64,000 nucleotides of DNA from Sialis fuliginosa (Eukaryota; Arthropoda; Insecta; Megaloptera; Sialidae): contig OY540815.1 of NCBI GenBank assembly GCA_961205875.1, positions 19,963,638-20,027,637 of the forward strand, in the 5' to 3' direction. The translations under genes were made by a program, and so were the position numbers. The notes beneath the pieces are model-generated. The model saw nothing but the letters and a program-made list of their open reading frames with translations. It searched no databases and was not told where the DNA came from. Shown here piece after piece: positions 49,535 to 62,312 of this stretch. Numbering within the stretch: the stretch's first letter is position 1; every line of letters starts with the position of its first letter.

Positions 49535-49904
49535 TATACTTCTGAATCTTCGTGAATGGCTTCTTTTTGACGAGTCTTTCAACTTTTTTATTTGCAAAAA
49601 TTCTTAAAAATGGGGCAAAAAAAGCCCAAGATATTTGTCGAACAAAATGACCAATGGATTGTAAAAATATTATTTAATAATCCTACAAATTTCAGGTATC
49701 TGGTAATAAACTATAATAACCTCGTTATTTTGACATGTTGGAGGTGGAAGACTAGGTGATCGCCCCACTATTTTTATCCGATAATTTTTTTTTCGATTTT
49801 CTCACCATATTATCTTAGTTATGCCCCATTTTTAAGAATTTTCGCAAATAAAAAAGTTGGAAGTCTCGTCAAAAAGAAACCACTCACGAAGTTTCAGAAG
49901 TATA
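49535..49904. mobile_element. 370-bp MITE with arms of about 85 bp
   Basis: The left TATACTTCTGAATCTTCGTG, GCTTCTTTTTGACGAGTCTT and TTATTTGCAAAAATTCTTAA match the inverse of the right, TATACTTCTGAAACTTCGTG, GTTTCTTTTTGACGAGACTT and TTATTTGCGAAAATTCTTAA. The centre has TTATTTTGACATGTTGGAGG and lacks an ORF. TA lies at both outer edges. Confidence 0.8.
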
Positions 49905-50116
49905 ATAAATAAAATTTTATTAAAACTTAATTTCTATGATTGTGTTTCTTTTTTTAGTTAGCATACATTTTTGTTACTTATTAACTTATAATTTTATTTA
50001 TAAAAAAATAAAAATTTTAGTTCAAATTTTTCCTCTCGAGAAATCAAAAATATCGCGAAAAGAAAAACACTACCAATAAAGAATAAACACCTGTTAAAAC
50101 AGAAACTCACTTATAT

Positions 50117-50251
50117 AAATACAATTTACAAAGACCCGTACAATACGGCAGTAAAAAGCTACCTGACAATATTAAATTATTTTCTAGTAAAAATCTACAA
50201 ACACAATTGACAGCATCTTGTCGGAACGCTCGCGCTGTTACAATTCTATAG
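50117..50251 (+). pseudogene. Possible C-terminal fragment of a LINE-type polyprotein
   Basis: A short frame reads QYGSKKLPDNIKLFSSKNLQ, then TQLTASCRNARAVTIL before a stop. The 'YxxxKLPxxIK...F...L' arrangement resembles the end of many non-LTR retrotransposon reverse transcriptases. No upstream RT motif (such as FADD) survives, so this is a weak call. It lies about 210 bases right of the MITE at 49535. Confidence 0.25.
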
Positions 50252-52596
50252 ATGAGTTTTTAATCGATTAAAATCACATTAATGTTTTCATTTTTTTGTT
50301 TGTTTGTCTGTTTATAATGCTGAATGTTTTCTTTAATCTTGCCTTGTTTTATAAATTATATAAGAAATTAACCAGTTATCTATCTATATTATACTAAACT
50401 ATACTACCTTTTACCTAAGCACGATAGCATAGATCTTTTTACTACTCTATAAAATCATTTTAAAAATGTTTAAAAAATATCTAAATAATTTTTGAACTGA
50501 TTAAAATGGACATAACATAGCGTTTCCATCTGTATAATCATATATACATTTTACACATATACTTGTTCAATCAGGAAGATACTCTAAATTTAAATATAAA
50601 TGTTTTGCTTTGATGTTCAATTAAAGATTTATACCCTATTTGAAAACTTAAATATAATTGTATTTCAATAAAATTGCTTCCATCGCAATTTAATTTGAAT
50701 TTTATAGACCGATCCTGCGAGGCCCGGATTATGTAAATGTTGATAATGTTTCGGATATACATCCTAAGGTTAATTGATTTTCATCAGCGAAACATTTTTT
50801 TAAACAACTACTAAAGTCAAATCTCCGGGATTCAAAGTTTTAATATCTAAACACCAAGTAATTTGTTAGTGAAACCACATTATCCTGTCCTTCGTAAGTA
50901 ATTAATTATAATGTATCAGGGATGAGCTACGAAAACATAAATAATTGAAATGTTTAATTTGATAAATGATTCACTATTGCCTGTAATCAACAAATATGTT
51001 ATTTCCATCAGATGTCTTTTTTCTCAACAAAATATGCTTTATTCGATGGTCAATATCCGTAACAAGATTAATAACTACATACTTAATACTTACATTAACG
51101 TACCATAGTTGAGGATTGGTGTAACATAAAGACATAGAGAAGACGGGACTGCTAATGCCACCTTATTATATCTTCTATAATAATATTCTTCTTATATTCG
51201 AATTTATTATGTTAAATATATAATTATAATCATATAATCAATGTTGGATTAACCTTTAACTGGTATATTTGAAGCAGGCCGTCTTCCACAAGTCATGTTT
51301 TGATGTTTTTCTAAAAATCTAAGCATCGTGAGTATCCGCCATTTTAAGTAATCTCATTACGTCGCTACTCGCCGGGTGTTAAGGGCCGGCTAGCCTCCAC
51401 GATATCACTTAATTAATAAAAATTAGAGGCATTTTGTAGTAGGTAGGTACCTAAAAATATCCAAAAAAATTCTAACTTTATTGGGATCTCTCGCAGAGAT
51501 AATTTAGTAAAATAATAGTAATAATTGCTAGTTGATTACATATAATAGTCTCTTTATTGAAACTAGCTTGCCAAAAGCTAGTTTTCAGTGAGGGCCGCAA
51601 ATACCCTACGATACCAGTTACGTTTGTAAAATTTACGATATCAGTTAAGAGTTAAAGTAATACTGTGTATCAGATTTAGTATGCGATTATCTTTGCTTTA
51701 ATACACATTTGTGTTTCTATATTAACTACCTGATTATTATAAAATGTAACATGTGTACGTATACCCTCTTACCCTAAATGCTATCTCATCTTGCCTCAAG
51801 GTATGCAGCAAGTTGGTGCTTATTTTAAAATATTTTAGAGTAAAAAATTGTATTCTTTTTCTAATTAAAATTTTAAAGTACATCGTCATTAAAACGTTAA
51901 GTAGCCTGTCTTGCGCCCCCACCCTATCCAAGAATTAATACAATATCAAATTTAGACACATGTAGACTTAATTAATTAATTAATTACCTACCTACAACAA
52001 TGAATTAAATTGTATTTACCGGTTGTATTCAACAGAATGTGTTACTACCCACGATCATACTTTAATTATGTTTAAAACGTTTCCCTAGTATTGTGCAATC
52101 AAATTAGTTTTTGCATTAAATTACTTCTATCTCATTTTTAAATGTAGTAGATTTAAATAGTGTGCTGTTATTTAATTAACAATTATGTTTTAATAATTAA
52201 CCACATACTATAATTGTAAACTAATGAAATATATTAATGTGGTAGAGTCATTTGAAGTAACTTTACGCGTCGGGTAAGTGTTCGCATTGTCCAAGGCATA
52301 GACATTCTGTATTAACACAATGGTGTAACATCTGTTCAAAAAGTGAGAGAGAGATGCAGTGTAGTTTGGAATATATCTATCTCTTTTTCTAAAAATCTGA
52401 TTGGTAGCTTACTATAGTTCAGGGTAGTATTTCTGTCCGATATATTTTTGTATATCTATCATGTGATTTTTGCGCAATAAGTTTTTTATTAGAAAAGTAA
52501 ATAATATAAACAATAAACATACTATAATGGTTCATATTTTTCATCGAGGAAATTTAAAAAAAAACATCAATTGATCTGATAGAAATTTGCAAAATT

Positions 52597-52869
52597 ATGA
52601 ACGGATATTCCAGGAAAATAACATTTTTGCTACCAAAAATATTAAATATGTATATATTAATAAAAAATAGTTTTAAATCAATTCCCATGTGGTTGCTACA
52701 AAATGATGAGGTGGATTGCACTTACAAACAGCACATACAAGATTTACTTAACAAAATTTTAAATATTTTTTTTGATATTAGGTTACATTACGAAGCTACG
52801 AAAAAGGAAGAACAAGATATTAAAATTGGGTCAAAAAATTCGAAACTTATATTATTTAGAAATCAATAA
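52597..52869 (+). CDS. Uncharacterised 90-codon ORF, possible transposase end
   Basis: A 90-residue frame from ATG to TAA. The first 35 residues are hydrophobic-basic. The remainder (KQHIQDLLNKILNIFFDIRL, then HYEATKKEEQDI, then GSKNSKLILFRNQ) looks less random than neighbouring ORFs. The pattern (L/I)NxFFxIRLHY plus a C-terminal SKKLxxF-like tail is reminiscent of the very end of P-element/THAP-type transposases, but I cannot confirm it. No terminal repeats are visible. It could equally be chance. Confidence 0.2.
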   Translation: MNGYSRKITFLLPKILNMYILIKNSFKSIPMWLLQNDEVDCTYKQHIQDLLNKILNIFFDIRLHYEATKKEEQDIKIGSKNSKLILFRNQ

Positions 52870-53672
52870 TTGTTTTTTTTTTAAATAAATTTTTTTTATA
52901 ACGTTAATTAATACAAGGTTCAAAAATGACCAGTTTTTTTCATTATTCTAACAATAAGTCAAAGGCTAGAAACTCAAATATCTGCTGCAACATATGGTTG
53001 TATACATTATTTTTTTTGCGTTTAATTTTTCTCTGTTTAACAAATGTTAATGATAATAACAATGCAATTGATTTTTGATTCTCTGGTGGGTTAAGTAAAT
53101 ATATAAGTATTGTAAATTTCATGAATAAATAAAAAGAACCATATGACATGAAAATGCAGTCACCGTATTGAAAGCCTTTGTTGATTTAGGATAAAATATT
53201 CCCGATCAGTTCTGCCAAATACAAAAAAACAATTTCCAGTTGGAAACTACAATAACAATACTAGATATAATCAAATATGATATTATCAACATATTTAATT
53301 GTTTCCCATATATGCATTATGCATATTATTTCATGTCGGTTTAAGTCGATGATATATATTTTATATACAGTATCAAAAAAATACAAACATAAATTATTTA
53401 TACATTCATTAAACTTCAAATTGCAGAAAATATTGAAGTGTTCGTTTTACCTAGTTATTAAAGTTGTATTTATTTTTGCAGCCAGTAGAATACACTGTGT
53501 TTTTATGGCTATATTAATATTAGTAATGATCATTCAATTAGAATAGAAATTGTTAGCTTGCAATATCATTTATATATATTTATAATACACAATGTACGTT
53601 TTTTGACCAGCCAGAGATTCTGTTGAAAAGTATAGATAAACTTACATACCTAACAGATATACATACATAGAC

Positions 53673-53800
53673 TGCAAGGTATGTAAAGTACAAGGTAGCG
53701 TCAGTAGTTCGGTGCGAGAGGGGGAAAATACGTCATCTGGTGTGCCCAAGCTGTTTGGTCAAAAGCTACTGAGGCAACCTGTATATTTACTAACCTTGCA
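53673..53800. mobile_element. 128-bp inverted-repeat MITE
   Basis: The left TGCAAGGTATGTAAAGTACA, AGGTAGCGTCAGTAG pairs with the inverse of the right, TGCAAGGTTAGTAAATATAC, AGGTTGCCTCAGTAG. The centre (CGGTGCGAGAGGGGGAAAAT) is GC-rich. No open frame. Confidence 0.7.
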
Positions 53801-54964
53801 TACATTAAAAATGCTTGTATTAAAATGCACTTTTTTTAAATCATTTCACTAGAAAATAATAGCATGTACTTTGTACACTCCAACATAATTTTTATTACTT
53901 TGCACTTTAAAGATTATTTATTATATATATTTGATATATTTATTGTGATTTTTGTGATTTTATATATTTTAACCTAACCAGAACAAACCAATCTTCCTTC
54001 GCCCCAATAAATTGCCCTAATTAAGGACAGTATGTATATGTACATGATTTTTGACAATTGTGACGTCATACCGGCATATTCTTCAATACGAGTTAAAATT
54101 TAGAGCAAAGTATTAAAATTTATATTCGAGTGTACAAAATGCATATAATAAAATTTTTAGTGAAATTTTATATAACCCCATTAAAAATAATAATAATAAA
54201 AACTGTGAATATACTTATTCCTCTGTATAGCAGGGCATGAAAAAGCCATATATAATATATATAAGCAATTATATACAATATAATTAATTTAACTTTACAG
54301 TAAACAGAAAACTAAGTTACAAAGCAAATAAACGTTAAATGATCTGCAAGGAACTAATTGCTATTTTTACTAGCATTGAATGATAATGAGTTATAACAAA
54401 TTTATTTTACAAAGTTCAAATACACATCACAACTACAAACATACTTTTTTATTATTTCTTATTGCTAAAAAACTATCTTATAAAGTTTTAATGATGGTTT
54501 TATGAAGATACTTTTATATAGTTATGAATGTTTTATAAAAATAAATTTCATGCGATCGCAGTTACTTTAAAACTGTTGGATTAGTTTTATATCTGTGGAT
54601 ACTTATTTTTTTAAGAAAAGACAGAAAAATGTACTTTTATTGTATACGAGACAATTAAAACTAAAAAAAAAATGCATTAATCATCAATATCTTAACCTCA
54701 TTGGTCGCTATATACATAAGTTAAAAACCAGGTTTACAAAAAAAATAATAGGGTCAAAATTAAATTATTCTACATTGTTTTAAAATACTTTATTCAAAAG
54801 TTTTGAAAAACTGTCCACATAAATAATTATTATTGCAACAAAGTAACAAGAAATACAAAAATCAGATTATATCTAGTTTAATTAATATAGTAATATTTTT
54901 TTATTAATCTTACATTATTTAAAAAAACAAAAAAAATTTATTCATTCTACTACTATATAAACCA

Positions 54965-55090
54965 CTGCACTAGCTCGTCTCTGTGCACTTTTTAGAAGAG
55001 CCCTGAAGATCTCCACTGCAATGTGTGACGAAACGTTAGCCGATAACTCGACCCAACCGACGCGGCTTTCACCCAGAAGCCAAGATCCAT
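54965..55090 (+). mobile_element. Possible Penelope-like element fragment with hammerhead-like core
   Basis: The segment contains GAGCCCTGAAGATC ... GTGACGAAACGTTAGC, followed by GTTA-GCCGA-TAAC and CGCGGCTTTCACCC. CTGAAGA fits the hammerhead core CUGANGA and GAAAC the second core block. Such 'CTGAAGA...CGAAACGT' segments are, from general knowledge, typical of Penelope-like element terminal repeats, many of which carry hammerhead ribozymes. Stem II pairing here is poor, so the ribozyme is probably dead. No reverse transcriptase is seen. Confidence 0.35.
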
Positions 55091-58000
55091 TATACTATTA
55101 TAACTATTCCGTTAATATTCGCAATGTATCTACTATTAAACAAAAAATCTACAGATCATTATCTCCATTGCTACCGTAAATTAATGGATTCAGATTAATT
55201 GTGGCTAACGAAGGGTTAAACAAGATGCTGTTCCTATTACACAATTCTCTTAAGGCTTTTGTCTATGATTGACCCTAGTTACCCCCCCCCCCTCCCCGTC
55301 ATTGCTACGCCACTGCACAGATCTATTGAAGAAACATTCAATAACATTCTAGTTTTTATTGCGTGATTCTGAAGATCCATTATGTTCTTACTTGTTGATG
55401 GTAACAATATAAATAAAAAATGCAAATTGTTGTCTGTTCCCATTTGAAGTTGTAAACATCAAAGCGATGCGGAATATTTTGCAGATGAAACTTGTCGCGT
55501 CAGTGGAGACACTTGGCCAGCAACTATTTCTGTTTCCTATACATACATAGATGCATAAATATTACAAATAACCTTCTTGTATTAGGGAATTTTATGAAGT
55601 CGTAATATGCCATCTAGATTCTAGTCCATAATACGAAACTGTTATGAAAATGATGGCGGCTATCTTGTATCACATAGCAATTCCAATATACGTCGATTGA
55701 AAATTTATTAAATTCATATGATATAAATTGAATTTGATTTGTAAGAGAGATTATGGTTCCAAATTCCAACGTTTCTTTGTTAATGAATTATTACTGAAAT
55801 ACTTTAGATCCAAATGATATATAGTTTATTTTATCTCATTTGTATATGATATAAAAATCAATATTAGATGGCTAGATAAATATAAATATTCAACTATAAT
55901 AATAACACAGAGATAACATCTGTAATAATAAATGTATCAGTTTCGTATGACTATATAAATATCTATTCTAATATTGAAACAAATATCGGCTTCGGGTTCT
56001 TCAAGAATATATACACAGGGTGGCAATTTTAAAAGTTACAATGCCTCTATAGTTTCTCTTACCAAACCTTGGCTTTGTTGATTGAACAACCACAGAACAT
56101 AACCAATATATTGGATAAAAAATATGGGGAATTTCAATACCTATAAAACATGTTTGTATTTTTTTTTCATAGAATTTTCAATCTAGCCACAAAACGGAGG
56201 TGAATGTATGAACTTGGCAGTTTTTACAATATCTGAGGTTTTACGTGCAATCATAGGCACTCTCTGATATCGTGTATTAAAAGCCAAGTCTCACTTATAT
56301 ATAGACATATTTTCTGATTTTAACAATCAATATCATTAAATATAACATCATTGTATTTGATATCATTAAAAAGAATATTTTGAAGGATTTTTCAGTGATG
56401 TAGAATATTTGATGATTGTTGATAACTTTTTTCTACCGAGGTACAACCCATTTTTTTTCAATTGGTAACTGATAGGTATAAAAAATAAAGTAAAATATTT
56501 CCAACGGAAATTTGACATTTTATCTGCCGCATTTTGTTCAAAACAAAAATACGTATGTAGGTATGCTTTCAAATATTATTAATATCTAACTTTAAATCCA
56601 AACAGATTGTAAAATAACAACACAGAGGAATAATATCCGATAACGCAGTCACAGAATCGTACAATAAAAATGTAATATAAAAATGATCGAAACCAATAAA
56701 TGTCGAGCTATGTTTAAACAGTTATTGCGACGGAAAAATGTAATAAAAAAGTTTTGAATTGAAATTTTATTGTTTAACAATTTGTACTTAACCTATACAC
56801 GCGGTTAACAAACAATAATAACCAGAAGTTTTTTTCCCTGTTTAGTGATTTGAGAGTTAAAAATATCTCCGTAAAAATATGTTAAATAAATTACGTTTAT
56901 CTGATCTTTTGTTCATTTGAATGTAATAAAATCGCAATGTAAAGTAAGGTTAAGTATTTGTTATTCAAACTTTCTGGTTTTGTGGACTTGTAACGGACAA
57001 ATATACAGATGAAATAATATTCTTATGGACCACGAGAGTGAAACAAAGAACTGCTTCATGGACCGACAGAATGTTCTAGTATTAAAAAAAATCGTAAAAG
57101 GGTTAAAGGTGTAAAGAAAACAAAATGCAGCGTAAAATATTTTGTTCTTTCCAAAATAAATTGGTTTTACGAAAAATATCACCGTTTTGTAATTATTATA
57201 ATTTGATGTTTATGTTCGTCTAGCCATTTATTAATATACATTTTATAAACAAATGAGATAAAATAAACATGTCATTTATCTTATACTTAAAATTTATTAG
57301 AAGATCTAAAGAAAATGAATTTATTTTAAATTAACTAAACTATTTAAAATTTTAACATATTTTAGATTTAATGTAATGTATATTTTTAAATGAAACATTT
57401 TTACTGTACCATACCAAAATCGTAAAAACACATGTCGACTCGATACTGTGCCTTGCTATCTCCCACCCATATCTCTGAAAGTATTGATGAAAAAATTGAG
57501 AATGTTTATAACTCATCAGGAGTTTAGTTTTTCAAAAATAATCAAATATTAGAGATGAATACAAAAAGTCGATAAGTGTACTTTTTATTGATTTCGCAAA
57601 ATGCCCATCATTTAAAATTATTTTGTTTTGAATTGTTTTTTAAATTTGCTAGTTTGTACATCTAGTGCCTCTTTTACAACAAACGAATAATGTCTTTTAA
57701 ATGATAATTTTTACCGTCGAATAAATTTAAAAAATATACAGAACGGAACACTAATACCGCGAGACTCGACTCGCATTTGACCTCTTATTTTCCAGTTGAA
57801 AACTAGATAGGTAATTACGTATAAATTACTCTTTATGTAAAGTAAGTCACCGATTCATACATAGACAACAGTTTAGCATAAACGTTTGTACGATTGGTAG
57901 GTATATAAAGAGACATACAAATGTTTGGTTTTGATTTGCAGTCTTAACGCTCTATTAGACAACAACTAAACTGTTTGATCAAAAACAACATTGCACAAAG

Positions 58001-58901
58001 TTACATAATATACAAGCTTGTTTATTTGTTAATTGTACGTGACGTGTGTGTGTGTGTGTGTGAGTGTGTGAGTGTATGTTAATGCTTGGTCAGTCAGAAC
58101 GATGACGCTACATTAGGATGTGCATTTAGCGGTTCTACGCTGTACTGATAAATCCGGATTTCACAGTAGATAGTTCCGGGATTATAACTGTTAGAACTTA
58201 AAGGAAAACATATGTAGGTGTTCTATAAATAGCCATCTAGAAAATAAGATTGCAGAAATCAATTTTGTCTAAAACCATCTCTGAAATTGTATTCTTTTTT
58301 TAGAAAATAATTAATATCCTTCGGAAACATAAAAATAAAATACAATGAATTTTTGTGTTTCAAATTTCACTCACCCCTTTAAACCCATAGCACAAAAATG
58401 CTAACTACTCGTAAGATATTTAATAATTTAATTCAATAAAATTTTTCTATGATCTTCGAACTATACGGAATGAAAAGTTAAAAATTTTCCATAGAAAACT
58501 CAATTTAAAGATAAGAAAATTAGAAGGAACATCATAACTTACTTTTTAAATAATAATTTTCATTATTATTCATCTAATTTTTCTTTTAAATCACAGGAAT
58601 TTAAACATTAAAATGCGAGAATACCAAAAAAAAAAAAAAACTTCCGCTCACGTCGGATCACAATCGTGACCTGAAAAATTCAAGACCAGCACTCCCATAT
58701 ACCCTAAATTCAACGTCAATGTACACAAAATACAGTAAATTAAGAAAAATATGGCAATTACAACGAAAATTTTTAACAACTAAAACTTTTAGTTAAGCTA
58801 TAATACATAAATAAAACAATATTTTAAAGAAAATAATGAGAAAAAAAAACGGATCGCAGGTTGGCCAGTCCTGCTCTAATTAATATTTAATATATTTTAT
58901 A
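55091..58901. other. Non-coding stretch with a C-run and a (TG)n tract
   Basis: Near 55280-55312 there is a C-run followed by TTGCTACGCCACTG (the inverse begins CAGTGGCGTAGC, a hAT-style terminus) without a partner. A GAAGGG followed by TTAA near 55210 resembles a piggyBac-type end, also solitary. A (TG)n run with GAG interruptions lies at 58041-58077. No gene is seen. Confidence 0.5.
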
Positions 58902-59692
58902 TAGTGCGTTCACGACGAAAGGAACAAATTCGTTTAAAATTCAGGTAATTATTTTGTGGAAAAACGCTCGGACCCGTCGATTAGTATTTTTAGTTGCGGA
59001 TTTTTTGACATAAGAAAATTGTATACAGGGTGTCTCAGGAAAAACATATGCAGTTATCATTGATTTTTTTAAATAGAACACCCTATATATTATACCATTT
59101 TTGAATTATGCAATAAATTTTGAACACTTTTTGTGCAGTATATCATATCTCTAAAATCAGTGGTTTTCGGAATAATGACGTTTGAAAAATTGATATTTTG
59201 AAATACACACAAGTCAAATAAAATGTTTAAATTGAACAAAAACACCAATTTTTTAAAAGCCAACAAAAATAACCTGGTATTGCAAAAAAAAACAGAAAAA
59301 AAAAGTTCAATGTTTTTTTTTCGGCATATCAGGATGTTTTTGTTAGCTTTTAAAAAAAATGTTCAAGGTGTTTTTGTTCAATTTAAACATTTTATTTGAC
59401 TTGTGTGTATTTCAAAATGTCAATTTTCAAACGTCATTATTCCAAAAACCACTGATTTTAGAAATATGATATGCTGTACAAAAAGTGTTCAGAATTTATC
59501 GCACAATTCAAAAATGGTATAATATATAGAGTGTTCTATTTAAAAAAAAACAATGATGAATGCATATATGTTTTTCCTGAGACACCCTGTATACAATTTT
59601 CTTAAGTCAAAAAATCCGCAACTAAAAATACTAATCGACGAGTCCGAGCGTTTTTCTACAAAATAATTACCTGAATTTTAAACGAGCACTGT
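58902..59692. mobile_element. About 790-bp long fold-back element
   Basis: The left arm (TATAGTGC, GTTTAAAATTCAGGTAATTA, GGAAAAACGCTCGGAC, then ATACAGGGTGTCTCAGGAAA) and the right arm are reverse complements over nearly 370 bp, meeting around 59300. The right terminus reads ...GAGCACTGTA. The left arm has about 22 extra bases near its tip. TA at both ends suggests a TA duplication. It contains no ORF. Confidence 0.8.
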
Positions 59693-60813
59693 ATAAAATA
59701 TATGATTTTATACAAAACAAACAACGAATAATATCCGCATGATTCAAAGAGCACAAATAAAATACGTTATTAATAAAGCGATAAGTAGTCCTTTGTATAA
59801 AACATTTTCCAGACACTCGTGTGACAACAAGGTCTTAGTTTTCAAGACGTGTTTCTTAGTGCTAATACTTGTGATATATAGGAAAAAGACATCTGTTTCG
59901 ATAGACCAACAAACTATCATCAAAGAACAAAACATACTGCCTGTATTGTGAACACACAAAGGCGAGTAAATCCTAGAAGAGTAATCACATTTCAATTAAA
60001 GATATGAGCCTTCGTTTTTGTTTTATTTTGTCTATAGAACCCTAAGATTCAACTGTTATTTTTAAATTTCCACATAATATAAAAAAAGTTATGAAATATT
60101 TTGTATTTCACTATGTATGCAAATTCCATTTTAAAAAATTCTAAGAAAACTTTAAATATAGATTTTTTAATTAGAACATGCGATAATAATTAATATCTAA
60201 AATTAGTTTTCCATGTTTTAAACCAAAATATTTATTAAATCTGTGTATTGTAATCATTAAATTTCATATCGATCTGTCAAGCCCGATTTTTTAAAATATT
60301 GTTAAAAATACTTATACACGATTTTAATAACTCTTAAGAAAATGTTTAGTTGACATCGAGATTGACAGCTGTCAACTGTCAAATTATTTTCTGATATTAC
60401 ATTCGTATTCAGCAACTTCGATCTAGATATGTCTTAAGGAGGGGTGCACGGCACACGGTCGGCAAGAACTTGGGGCCGTCCGTGTCGGTAGACCTTGGAT
60501 ACATAACTGATTTCTTTCACAAAAGACAATGTTTGTTTTTTCGCAGTTATTGATTTTCGAAAAAAAATATGTTACCTGTTTTTCACATGTATACCTACAT
60601 TACAGACATTTTTTTAACGATTATATTCGAACTTGTCAACAAAACCATTAATAAAGCAATTTAGTGTAAAGATTGGAGGTTAATTAAATTAACACCCTTG
60701 ACTACATTCGCTATTTTAGGATAACAAAACCACATTCTTGAGGTAGACTTGTGTTCCAATTAACTTAGGTTTTGTAGATAGAGAATAATAAATAAGACAT
60801 AATTTAATTGAGG

Positions 60814-61449
60814 AGGTGAGTTCTAAAACTCGTTCGTTCCATTTGAAAAAACATATGCCAAGTAAATACACAGTGCTTCTTCGTGCTAAATTCACCAAAT
60901 ATAGTTAATAATTGAACAATTAAATAATTTAAATAAATAAATAAATAAATTTAAAGCAAATTGAGATAAATCTACAAAAAAGAATTTATTAAATTTCCAC
61001 GTAACATGTGTCGTTCATAAGATATCTAGAAATAATAAATATTTTGGGTTGTCATCCCTCCCACTTACACATCTTTTTGATGATTTTGAAATGGAACCGT
61101 CCTCAAATCAGACCCAACCATCCAACCAAGTTTCATTAATATCGGTTCAGTGGTTCATGAGTTATGCGTGTGACAAGGATTCAGAAGACAGACAGAAACG
61201 AAAACATCAATTTAAAATTTTGAAATCGGAGAACAATTTTTTGCCTCATTCTAAAACGATCACGAAGCTTCTCGTATCTTCAATATTGCGAGGAAACAAA
61301 AATGGAGGTCAGTGATTTTATTTTAATATTGTTATATCACATTTGAGTAAAACTCGCTAAGTCATATTATGATTGAGCATGTTTTGCTCAAAATCCTCTG
61401 ACATCTCGATTTTTTTTTAAATGGAACGAACAAGTTTTGGAACTCACCT
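60814..61449. mobile_element. 636-bp inverted-repeat element enclosing repeat C copy 4
   Basis: The left AGGTGAGTTCTAAAACTCGT, TCGTTCCATTTGAAAAA matches the inverse of the right, AGGTGAGTTCCAAAACTTGT, TCGTTCCATTTAAAAAA, giving arms of about 36 bp. The middle holds a minus-strand family C copy (about 61048-61294) and an AATA microsatellite (60931-60950). Confidence 0.7.
61048..61294 (-). repeat. Dispersed repeat family C, copy 4
   Basis: On the minus strand it reads ATATTGAAGATACGAGAAGC, TCGTTTTAGAATGAGG, TCTGAATCCTTGTCACACGC, ATAACTCATGAACCACTGAA, CCGATATTAATGAAACTTGG, TTTGAGGACGGTTCCATTTC. The plus-strand ORF over it is incidental. Confidence 0.8.
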
Positions 61450-61948
61450 ATAGACACTACTCACTTTGCATAAAAAACATTTAACTTTGTTCGTCACAAA
61501 AAACACATATTTATTCTCTTAACTGTTAAAAATAATTTTATAAATCTAAATACACCCTTGAGTTATTAACAAAAATATGTATTTCTCTACCCACCATTTA
61601 TTTCTCTTGATAAAAAATTCATAGTATGTTGTTTATACTTATGTGACTCGGTAATGTAAAAAATAAATCTCCTTTTTATTCAAAGGGATATGAACAGATT
61701 ACCGCTGTAACGCTTGCGAGCAATCGCGGTCAACAGGCCATAAATAACACTTATACATTAACTTTCTTACATGAGTGTGTGAAGCGCATACATTAGTTCA
61801 GGGTTTTTCAAATTTTTTTTCATTTTAATCCAAAAATAAGAAATGGTATATAAATAACGACCTAAACTGTTTTTATACAAAGTAAATACATAAAGGTGGG
61901 CCATCTGTTGGTTTCTTTTTGAAGTGCGTGTTATTCAAAATATTGGTT

Positions 61949-61990
61949 ATGTTAGGTTAGGTAAGGTTAGGTTAGGTTAGGTTAGGTTAT
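61949..61990. repeat. Interstitial TTAGG array
   Basis: GTTAGGTTAGGTAAGGTTAG, then GTTAGGTTAGGTTAGGTTA: about eight TTAGG units with one TAAGG variant. TTAGG is the ancestral arthropod telomere repeat, so this is a small interstitial telomere-like microsatellite. Confidence 0.85.
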
Positions 61991-62042
61991 TTATTTGAAC
62001 TGTAACCTTGTTTGTTTGTTTATTTCTCGTCTTCTACTAATT

Positions 62043-62312
62043 TTAAAAATGCGTGTCTCTCTCTCTGTTTGTATATTTGTTTGTTACCTTTTTACGGCTA
62101 AACCGCTGAACCGATTTTGATGAAATTTGGCAGGAGGGCTACTTTATATCCCGAAAATGTATCTAATATAAAAATATATGTGAAATTTGTTTTATCGACT
62201 ATCATAATAGAAATTAATTTTACCTAAACTTTTTTTTCTTCTCCATGGATTTTATATATAATAGCTCCTACCTAACCTGTTCCACACGAACAAAGTAGAG
62301 GGTAACAGCTTC
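62043..62312 (+). repeat. Degenerate Helitron-associated repeat
   Basis: Starts AAAAATGCGTGTCTCTCTCT, then GTTACCTTTTTACGGCTAAA, CCGCTGAACCGATTTTGATG, AAATTTGGCAGGAGGG. It finishes CACACGAACAAAGTAGAGGG, TAACAGCTTC, which looks like a decayed Helitron 3' end (the usual form has a GC hairpin and ends in GCTAGT). Non-coding. Confidence 0.5.
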
